NCBI GenBank assembly: GCA_947177925.1
Contig: CAMWWJ010000249.1
Coordinates: 1-5,002 of the forward strand
Length of the DNA: 5,002 nt
DNA from: an uncultured Lachnospiraceae bacterium
Lineage (GTDB): Bacteria > Bacillota > Clostridia > Lachnospirales > Lachnospiraceae
Reading direction: 5' to 3'
Shown here: positions 1 through 5,002 of the stretch, piece by piece
How positions within the stretch are numbered: the first letter of the stretch is position 1
Layout of the letters: each line of letters opens with the position of its first letter
Notes under the pieces: model-generated
Seen by the model: only the letters and a program-made list of their open reading frames with translations
Database searches by the model: none
What the model was told of the DNA's origin: nothing
Position numbers and translations under genes: made by a program

Positions 1-1911
1 ATGGCTAATCAACAGGTAGAGGAAGGGCTTGCACAAATTGCTGCAGGAAAAGCAAAGCTTCATTCTGCACAGAAGGTTTTGGATGAAAAAAAGGAAGAGC
101 TGAAAAAGGCGGAAGAGGAGTTAGAAGAGGGAAAGGCAGATTATAAAGAAGCACAGGCGGAATTTGATGACAAGATAGCGGAAGCAGAGGAAAAAATCAA
201 GGATGCCAGAAAAGAGCTTATGGAAATTGAAGAACCGGATTATTATGTGCTGACAAGAGATGCCAATATTGGATATGTCTGCTTTGAAAATGATTCCAGT
301 ATTGTGGAAGGCATTGCAAATGTTTTTCCGCTGTTTTTCTTTCTTGTAGCTGCCCTTGTGTGCATTACCACCATGAACCGCATGGTGGAAGAGCAGCGGA
401 CCCAGATCGGCGTGTTAAAGGCTCTTGGCTATGGAGAAGGCGCCATTATGGGCAAATACATGTTTTATGCCGGAAGCGGAGCTGTTTCGGGCTGTATTCT
501 GGGCTTTTTTGCAGGAACCTATTTGTTTCCGGCGGTTATTTGGACTTCCTACCACATCATGTATAATACATGTGGCATTTCCTATGTATTCAACGGAGGG
601 ATTCTGGTAGTCTCACTTGTAGTATCCCTGCTTTGCTCCATAGGGACTACGTGGCTTTCCTGCCGGTATGAGCTGTTTTCTGTGGCGGCTGAGCTTATGC
701 GCCCTAAGGCGCCACGGGCAGGAAAAAGAATTTTGCTGGAAAAGATACCCTTTTTATGGTCAAGACTTAAGTTTCTTCAGAAAGTATCCCTGAGGAATCT
801 GTTCCGGTATAAAAAGCGGTTTTTTATGATGATAATCGGTATAAGTGGATGTACTGCCCTTTTAGTAACCGGATTTGGAATCAAAGATTCCATTGCAGAT
901 GTGGCAGTTCAGCAGTTTGAAGAAATACAGATTTTTCAGATGAGCGCCTCCTTAAAAGAAGAAATGGAAACCGAAACGAAAAAGGAAAAGGACAGTTCCG
1001 TGGAACAGACATTGGAGGCATGGAGCAATGGCTATTGCCGGATACATGAATCTTCTATGGACTTGATCGGAGCTGATAAAATAAAAGCCATAAACCTTGT
1101 AATTGCTAAAGAAGAGGAACAGATTGGGGATTATGTAAGCCTTCATACTGTCCAGAATGAGGCATTGCCGTATCCAAAAAAGGGTGAAATCATCATTTCC
1201 AATAATCTGGCGGATTTATTTCATTTGAAGGTGGGAGATACGATTACGCTGCGGGATGATGAATATAAAGAAATAAAGGCAGAGGTATCCGGTATTTTTG
1301 AGAATTATGTTTATAATTATGTGTATCTGGATAAAGAAACCTATAAAGAGTTCTATGGAAGAGAGCCGGAATACAAGACTTTATATATCAATATAAAGGA
1401 AGGAAAGGACACCCATGAGGCTGCTGCTGCTCTTATGGATCAGGCCCGGGTTTCGGCAGTTACCATCAATAAAGATACAATGGAGAGGTTTCGCACTATG
1501 ATGGAAAGCCTGAATTATATTGTGCTTCTGATTATTGTGTGTGCAGGCTCTCTTGCCTTTATCGTGCTTTATAATCTGACCAATATCAATATTACTGAGC
1601 GCATTCGTGAAATCGCTACAATAAAAGTGCTTGGCTTTTTTAGGAACGAAACGGCTTCTTATGTATTTCGTGAAAATGTGGTGCTGACGGCAATCGGGGC
1701 TTTGCTTGGACTGTTTCTTGGAAAGCTTCTGCATGCTTTTGTCATGCTCCAGATTCAGATCGATATGGTTTCTTTTGATGTGCATATAAAGCCCTTAAGC
1801 TATTTATACAGCCTGATTTTCACTTTTGGATTTACTATCATTGTAAATTTATTCATGTCCCTTAAGCTGGAAAAAATCAATATGGCAGAGTCGTTGAAAA
1901 GCGTGGATTAA
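1..1911 (+). CDS. FtsX-like ABC transporter permease, C-terminal part (5' end outside window)
   Basis: Membrane subunit of an ABC transporter of the FtsX/MacB (type VII) class; such permeases work with a separate LolD/MacB-type ATPase and couple ATP hydrolysis to movements outside the membrane. The substrate cannot be told. Visible residues 1-78 are a charged Glu/Lys/Ala-rich coiled coil, typical of the extracellular stalk of long clostridial members. Two FtsX domains follow: TM helices near 107-126, 157-177 and 199-219, then a linker ending in the motif SLRNLFRYKKRFF (263-275), a TM at 276-293, an extracellular domain about 294-500, and TMs near 505-525, 558-580 and 602-621. The motifs RTQIGVLKALGY (133-144) and REIATIKVLGF (536-546) are the matching cytoplasmic loops of the two repeats. 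No N-terminal TM precedes the coiled coil, whereas full-length relatives have one and are much longer, so the ATG at base 1 is probably an internal Met. The C-terminus (MAESLKSVD) looks natural. Its ATPase partner is probably upstream of the window. It converges on the CDF gene. Confidence 0.88.
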   Translation: MANQQVEEGLAQIAAGKAKLHSAQKVLDEKKEELKKAEEELEEGKADYKEAQAEFDDKIAEAEEKIKDARKELMEIEEPDYYVLTRDANIGYVCFENDSSIVEGIANVFPLFFFLVAALVCITTMNRMVEEQRTQIGVLKALGYGEGAIMGKYMFYAGSGAVSGCILGFFAGTYLFPAVIWTSYHIMYNTCGISYVFNGGILVVSLVVSLLCSIGTTWLSCRYELFSVAAELMRPKAPRAGKRILLEKIPFLWSRLKFLQKVSLRNLFRYKKRFFMMIIGISGCTALLVTGFGIKDSIADVAVQQFEEIQIFQMSASLKEEMETETKKEKDSSVEQTLEAWSNGYCRIHESSMDLIGADKIKAINLVIAKEEEQIGDYVSLHTVQNEALPYPKKGEIIISNNLADLFHLKVGDTITLRDDEYKEIKAEVSGIFENYVYNYVYLDKETYKEFYGREPEYKTLYINIKEGKDTHEAAAALMDQARVSAVTINKDTMERFRTMMESLNYIVLLIIVCAGSLAFIVLYNLTNINITERIREIATIKVLGFFRNETASYVFRENVVLTAIGALLGLFLGKLLHAFVMLQIQIDMVSFDVHIKPLSYLYSLIFTFGFTIIVNLFMSLKLEKINMAESLKSVD

Positions 1912-1919
1912 GCCAGGTG

Positions 1920-3085
1920 TCAGCAGTAAGCCCTGTCAATTTCAATGACGGAATAGTATTTAGGATCCAATGCGGTTATTTTATCCGATAAATACTGCTT
2001 TACTTCCAAATCGGTTTTTGAAAATTCCATGGGAAGGAGCACGTCGAAAATAATGTTCGTATGGGTAGGGCCTTTTACAAGGCGGAAGTCATGAAGATTT
2101 AAATCCGGATTGTATTCCTTCAAAAAAGCGGTAATCTGTTCCTTTAACCGGTTGGTCTCTTCATCATCCTCTACAATAGGGTCCATGTGGATTACCGCAT
2201 CACATTTTAATCCCTTTTTCAATGTCCGTTCAATGTTGTCAATAATATCATGGAGGCTTACCAGGTCTCCATGGGCGGAAACCTCCGCATGAAGGGAAAT
2301 CATGACCCGGCCGGGACCGTAGTCGTGAACGATCAAATCATGGATTCCAAGAATCTCATCATAGGAAGTAACGATTTCTTCAATCTGTTTTACAAATTCC
2401 CTGGAGGGGGGCTGCCCCAAAAGAGGATTGATGGTATCCCTTGCCGCCCGGATTCCTGCAATGAAAATGAAAATGCCAACCAGCGCTCCACAGTAGCCAT
2501 CTATCAAAAGTCCCGTAGACTTGCCGATAATAATGGCAAATAAAACAAATGAGGTGCGATCATATCACTGAAGGAGTCGGAAGCGGTGGCACACATTGCC
2601 GTGGAATTTAATTTCTTCCCGAGTGAATGGTTGTAAAAATACATATACAGCTTGATCAGGATGGAAAGCAGTAAGATAGCAATCACTAACGGGCTTCCGG
2701 TAACGGCTTCCGGATGTATGATTTTCTGAATGGAAGAACTGATTAGCTCATAAGCCATTAAAATAATGGCAATGGAAACTAAAAGCCCGGAAATATATTC
2801 AAACCTGCCGTGACCGAAGGGGTGGCCCGGGTCCGGCTTCTGTCCTGCCAGTTTAAAGCCGATCAGCGTGATCAGAGAGGAGCCTGCGTCGGACAAATTG
2901 TTAAAAGCATCTGCGGTAATGGCAATGGAATGGCTCAGTATTCCAGCCAAAAACTTCACTCCAAATAAAAACACATTTAGAAAAATACCGACTGCGCCGC
3001 ATAATACCCCGTATTTCCGGCGCACGTGGGGAGAAGTGATATCCTCCCTGTTCTTTATGAATAGCTTTGCAAGTAAAGAAACCAT
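1920..3085 (-). pseudogene. Cation diffusion facilitator (CDF) metal transporter, probable Mn2+ exporter, split by a -1 base frameshift
   Basis: CDF proteins are dimeric divalent metal/proton antiporters of the cytoplasmic membrane. The frame opens at ATG 3085 and runs to a stop at 2504-2506; a second frame, open from 2564 down to 1920, carries the rest. Joining them near 2556 gives about 388 aa, normal for the family. Fragment 1 has TM1 (about 26-50), TM2 with NNLSD (62-66), GHPFGHGRFEYI after TM2 (87-98), TM3, TM4, and the start of TM5 with DSFSD (170-174). Fragment 2 has the rest of TM5, IDGYCGALVG and TM6, DTINPLLGQPP, then a cytoplasmic ZT_dimer-like domain (GIHDLIVHDYGPGR to HMDPI) and an extra C-terminal segment ending DRAYC. 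NxxxD in TM2 with DxxxD in TM5, rather than HxxxD pairs, points to Mn-type rather than Zn-type CDFs (family knowledge; substrate inferred). Frame 1 ends after wrong residues from 178 on, so neither fragment should transport alone. ATG 3085 is preferred over TTG 3091 because GAGG lies 8 nt before the ATG but only 2 nt before the TTG. It may be a real mutation or a sequence error. Confidence 0.88.
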
Positions 3086-3093
3086 AATCAATA

Positions 3094-3097
3094 CCTC
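3094..3097 (-). promoter_or_regulatory. Ribosome binding site of the CDF gene
   Basis: GAGG on the minus strand, 8 nt before ATG 3085. An alternative in-frame TTG at 3091 would sit only 2 nt from it, so the site decides for the ATG and an N-terminus of MVSLLAKLFI. Confidence 0.7.
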
Positions 3098-3130
3098 ATA
3101 TCATCCTAATAAAATTTATCATATCCCTAC

Positions 3131-3159
3131 ATTCTAAAGGTGTTTTCATGAAAATACAA
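3131..3159 (-). promoter_or_regulatory. Candidate promoter of the CDF gene
   Basis: On the minus strand, TTGTAT (3159-3154) and TAGAAT (3136-3131) are separated by 17 nt. The -10 has one mismatch to TATAAT; the -35 keeps TTG but differs at the other three bases. Transcription would start near 3124 and give a short leader of about 40 nt before ATG 3085, too short for a large riboswitch. The spacer contains most of a perfect palindrome (3143-3154), which would suit repressor control. This is a pattern match in AT-rich DNA, so only moderately certain. Confidence 0.4.
3143..3154. promoter_or_regulatory. 12-bp perfect palindrome TTTTCATGAAAA, possible operator
   Basis: A perfect inverted repeat lying between the divergent -35 elements (3154 on the minus strand, 3169 on the plus strand) and inside the spacer of the candidate CDF promoter. 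A dimeric regulator bound here would block the CDF promoter directly and sit about 15 bp upstream of the gpmI -35. I do not recognise it as a known box. An AT-rich region can produce such palindromes by chance. Confidence 0.3.
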
Positions 3160-3168
3160 CAGTTTTTC

Positions 3169-3197
3169 TTGAAATATAAAAATAAAACGTGTATAAT
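3169..3197 (+). promoter_or_regulatory. Strong sigma-A type promoter for gpmI
   Basis: TTGAAA (3169-3174) and a perfect TATAAT (3192-3197) are separated by exactly 17 nt, close to the ideal vegetative promoter. Transcription would begin near 3204, leaving a leader of roughly 180 nt before gpmI. No equally good promoter lies closer: the TATAAT at 3356-3361 has no -35 at a proper distance. Since no terminator follows gpmI, the transcript should also cover the DUF554 gene. Confidence 0.75.
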
Positions 3198-3203
3198 TCA
3201 TAA

Positions 3204-3387
3204 AGGTGTCCGGACTATGATTTTCCGTAAGGAATATGCCGGAAGCATCATAAAAAACATAGGACCATAAAGATATATATATGAGCCGATAATAAGAGAA
3301 GTGCATGTGGAAAGAAAAAGATGAAATCAGATAAATAGAAGAAAGCAATAGGTTATATAATATAAAATATAGAAGAGGAGAATGAAA
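3204..3387 (+). other. Long 5' leader of gpmI with a possible stem-loop and a 17-codon ORF
   Basis: This stretch holds no recognisable gene. Its first part can fold: TATGAT (3216-3221) pairs with ATCATA (3247-3252), TTCC (3223-3226) with GGAA (3241-3244, or 3231-3234 as an alternative), and GGT (3205-3207) with ACC (3264-3266). A short ORF, ATG 3217 to TAA 3268-3270, encodes 17 residues starting MIFRKEYAG, with AAAGG 10 nt upstream. From about 3300 on the plus strand is very purine-rich and ends in the gpmI ribosome binding site. There is no terminator-like hairpin with a T-run, so attenuation is not evident. I recognise no known riboswitch class. Confidence 0.35.
3376..3380 (+). promoter_or_regulatory. 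Ribosome binding site of gpmI
   Basis: AGGAG ends 7 nt before ATG 3388 but only 1 nt before the in-frame upstream ATG 3382. The spacing therefore assigns the start to 3388 and the N-terminus to MSKKPTVLMILDGYG, which is also the usual start of this family. Confidence 0.85.
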
Positions 3388-4929
3388 ATGAGTAAAAAAC
3401 CAACAGTATTAATGATTCTTGACGGATATGGACTGAATGAAACCCAAAAGGGAAATGCGGTAGCAGAGGCAGACACTCCCGTAATGGACAGGCTGATGAA
3501 GGAATATCCTTTTGTAAAAGGAAATGCCTCCGGTATGGCAGTAGGGCTTCCTGACGGACAGATGGGAAACTCCGAAGTGGGTCATTTGAATATGGGTGCA
3601 GGACGTATCGTATATCAGGAGCTTACCAGAATCACAAAAGAGATCAATGACGGTACATTTTTTGAGAATGAAGCCTTGTTAAAGGCGGTGGAGAACTGCA
3701 AGAAAAATGATTCTGCATTCCATGCCTTTGGTCTGCTGTCAGACGGTGGCGTCCACAGCCATAATACGCATCTATACGGCTTATTGGAGTTAGCGAAAAG
3801 AGAAGGGCTTTCCAAAGTATATGTGCATTGCTTTTTAGACGGACGTGATACACCTCCGGCATCGGGAAAAGAATTTGTGGAAGCTTTGGAAGCAGAAATG
3901 AAAAAAATCGGTGTTGGACAGGTGGCTTCTGTTGCAGGCCGTTACTATGCAATGGACAGGGATAACAATTATGACAGAGTAAAGTTAGCATATGATGCTC
4001 TGACAAAGGGAGAAGGCCTGACGGCAGAAAGCGCTCCGGCAGCTATACAGGAATCCTATGACAGAGAAGAAACAGATGAGTTCGTAAAGCCAACCGTAGT
4101 AGTAAAGAATGGGGCTCCGGTTGCCCTGATTCAGGAAAATGACAGTGTGGTATTTTTTAACTTCAGACCCGACAGGGCAAGGGAGATTACAAGAGCGTTC
4201 TGCGATGATGAATTTACGGGCTTTGACAGAGGGGCAAGGATTCCGCTTGTTTATGTATGTTTTTCCGATTACGATCCAACCATTCCAAATAAAGAAATTG
4301 CCTTTAAGAAGATTGCGGTTACCAACACATTTGGCGAATGGTTAGCAGCAAACAACATGACTCAGGCGAGAATTGCAGAAACAGAAAAATATGCCCATGT
4401 TACCTTCTTTTTTAACGGCGGCGTGGAAGAGCCAAACAAAGGGGAAGACAGAATTTTAGTAAACTCTCCAAAGGTTGCAACTTATGACTTAAAGCCGGAA
4501 ATGAGCGCTTATGAAGTATGTGATAAATTATGCGAAGCAATCACTTCCGAAAAATATGATGTGATCATCATCAACTTTGCAAATCCGGATATGGTAGGAC
4601 ATACCGGTGTGGAAGCAGCAGCTATTAAAGCAGTGGAAGCCGTGGATGAATGCGTAGGCAAAGCGGTGGAAGCACTGAAAAGCGTGGACGGCACCATGTT
4701 CATCTGTGCGGATCATGGCAATGCGGAACAGTTGATTGATTATGAAACAGGCGCTCCTTTTACTGCCCATACTACCAATGAAGTGCCATTTATTTTAGTA
4801 AATTACAAGGAAGGCTATACATTAAGAGAGGGTGGCTGCCTTGCAGATATCGTTCCTACCTTAATTGAAGTAATGGGAATGGAACAGCCTGCTGAAATGA
4901 CAGGAAAATCCCTGCTTATTAAAAAATAA
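3388..4929 (+). CDS. gpmI: 2,3-bisphosphoglycerate-independent phosphoglycerate mutase
   Basis: Cytoplasmic glycolytic and gluconeogenic enzyme that interconverts 3- and 2-phosphoglycerate without bisphosphoglycerate, through a phosphoserine intermediate and two Mn2+ ions. The 513-aa length is normal. The alkaline-phosphatase-like domain is split: D12 (LDGYG) and the nucleophile S62 (GQMGNSEVGHLNMG) come first. The inserted phosphotransferase domain carries H123, D151-G-R-D154, R185, R191, and R260/R263 in NFRPDRAR. Next come K334 in AETEKYAHVTFFFNGG, D401 and H405 (NPDMVGHTG), D442 and H443 (ADHGNAEQ), and H461 (TAHTTNEVPF). All match the catalytic and Mn ligands known from the Bacillus stearothermophilus enzyme, allowing one or two residues of offset late in the protein. 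The start at 3388 is set by AGGAG spacing, so the ATG two codons earlier is not favoured. A strong promoter lies at 3169-3197. It stands apart from any gap-pgk-tpiA cluster here, with a CDF gene upstream on the other strand and a DUF554 gene one base downstream. No defects seen. Confidence 0.97.
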   Translation: MSKKPTVLMILDGYGLNETQKGNAVAEADTPVMDRLMKEYPFVKGNASGMAVGLPDGQMGNSEVGHLNMGAGRIVYQELTRITKEINDGTFFENEALLKAVENCKKNDSAFHAFGLLSDGGVHSHNTHLYGLLELAKREGLSKVYVHCFLDGRDTPPASGKEFVEALEAEMKKIGVGQVASVAGRYYAMDRDNNYDRVKLAYDALTKGEGLTAESAPAAIQESYDREETDEFVKPTVVVKNGAPVALIQENDSVVFFNFRPDRAREITRAFCDDEFTGFDRGARIPLVYVCFSDYDPTIPNKEIAFKKIAVTNTFGEWLAANNMTQARIAETEKYAHVTFFFNGGVEEPNKGEDRILVNSPKVATYDLKPEMSAYEVCDKLCEAITSEKYDVIIINFANPDMVGHTGVEAAAIKAVEAVDECVGKAVEALKSVDGTMFICADHGNAEQLIDYETGAPFTAHTTNEVPFILVNYKEGYTLREGGCLADIVPTLIEVMGMEQPAEMTGKSLLIKK

Positions 4930-4930
4930 T

Positions 4931-5002
4931 ATGCTTGGAACAGTTGTAAATACAATAGCCATTCTTGCTAGAACATTTGTGGGAATGATTATAAAAAAAG
5001 GG
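4931..5002 (+). CDS. DUF554 family membrane protein (YdfK/YqgA-like), N-terminal fragment
   Basis: Only the first 24 codons are in the window (MLGTVVNTIAILARTFVGMI then KKG). They match the usual start of DUF554 proteins, which open with M-[IL]-G-T-x-V-N, a hydrophobic first helix with an AGxxxG-like motif, and a KKG-type end. Family members are about 230 aa, polytopic in the cytoplasmic membrane, and of unsettled function. The ATG comes one base after the gpmI stop, and no good Shine-Dalgarno lies at normal distance (the nearest purine tract, AGGAAAA, is over 20 nt upstream). Translation is therefore probably coupled to gpmI on the same mRNA. One oddity: codon 14 is AGA (Arg) where the family usually has a small residue, most often Gly (GGA); a charged residue inside the first helix is unusual. 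The call rests on a short stretch and recall of the family. Confidence 0.72.
   Translation, partial: MLGTVVNTIAILARTFVGMIIKKG

Noticed and set aside
1381..1785. 134-codon open frame on the minus strand inside the permease gene
   Set aside because: It lies wholly opposite a well-supported FtsX domain, has a low-complexity composition rich in His, Lys and Ser, and resembles no family I know. It is a shadow of the coding strand.
2250..2543. 97-codon plus-strand open frame opposite the CDF gene
   Set aside because: It is antisense to the ZT_dimer-like and TM6 coding region, which is clearly the real gene, and it matches no family I recognise.
2504..2560. Programmed -1 ribosomal frameshift in the CDF gene
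   Set aside because: The frame change is -1, but no X XXY YYZ heptamer in the zero frame and no obvious downstream pseudoknot are seen. CDF genes are not known for this, so a one-base deletion is simpler.
3305..3334. Nine-codon ORF (MWKEKDEIR) in the gpmI leader
   Set aside because: Very short, with only a weak upstream purine tract, in DNA so purine-rich that such frames are expected by chance.
3127..3348. 73-codon minus-strand open frame in the intergenic region
   Set aside because: It starts at TTG with no Shine-Dalgarno, and its Phe/Tyr/Ser-rich composition is what the purine-rich leader gives when read backwards. It also runs across the strong gpmI promoter.
3356..3361. Second TATAAT close to gpmI as a promoter
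   Set aside because: No -35-like hexamer is found 16-18 nt upstream (AAATAG at 17 nt), and transcription would start at or inside the ribosome binding site.
3382..3387. Start of gpmI at the upstream ATG (two extra residues, Met-Lys)
   Set aside because: AGGAG would be only 1 nt from that ATG; the ATG at 3388 has 7-nt spacing and gives the family's usual N-terminus.
3644..4006. 120-codon open frame on the minus strand inside gpmI
   Set aside because: It is opposite a strongly conserved enzyme and has a Cys/His/Pro-rich random-looking composition. A shadow frame.
4901..4914. Small hairpin CAGG-AAAATC-CCTG at the gpmI 3' end as a terminator
   Set aside because: The stem is only 4 bp and is followed by CTTATTAAAAAA rather than a T-run; it also lies within the coding sequence.

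Overview
The window looks like chromosomal DNA from a low-to-mid GC Firmicute, most likely a Clostridia member of the Lachnospiraceae type. The basis is the strong AGGAG-type ribosome binding sites, the AT-rich intergenic DNA with near-consensus sigma-A promoters, and the protein style: a coiled-coil FtsX-like permease, a clostridial type of cofactor-independent phosphoglycerate mutase, and a DUF554 protein. The species call is an inference from remembered family sequences, not from a search.

Layout: (1) 1-1911, plus strand: the C-terminal part of a large FtsX-like ABC transporter permease, cut by the left window edge. (2) 1920-3085, minus strand: a cation diffusion facilitator (CDF) metal transporter of the probable manganese type, converging on the permease with only 8 bases between stop codons. 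One missing base near 2556 splits its reading frame in two. (3) 3086-3387: a divergent intergenic region with a very good promoter for the gene on the right (TTGAAA-N17-TATAAT), a weaker candidate promoter for the CDF gene, a perfect 12-bp palindrome between them, and a leader of roughly 180 bases that can fold and holds a possible 17-codon ORF. (4) 3388-4929, plus strand: gpmI, intact, with every catalytic and Mn-binding residue I could check. (5) 4931-5002, plus strand: the first 24 codons of a DUF554 (YdfK/YqgA-like) membrane protein, one base after the gpmI stop and probably co-transcribed with it; cut by the right edge.

How they fit together: gpmI is the glycolytic step from 3-phosphoglycerate to 2-phosphoglycerate and needs Mn2+ in well-studied homologues. 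The divergent CDF carries the metal-site pattern associated with Mn2+ export, so a shared control region for a Mn exporter and a Mn-dependent enzyme is a reasonable hypothesis, unproven here. The permease belongs to a separate unit entering from the left. I see no mobile element, CRISPR array, tRNA or rRNA, and no convincing undescribed system. The points most worth checking are the CDF frameshift and the divergent control region.
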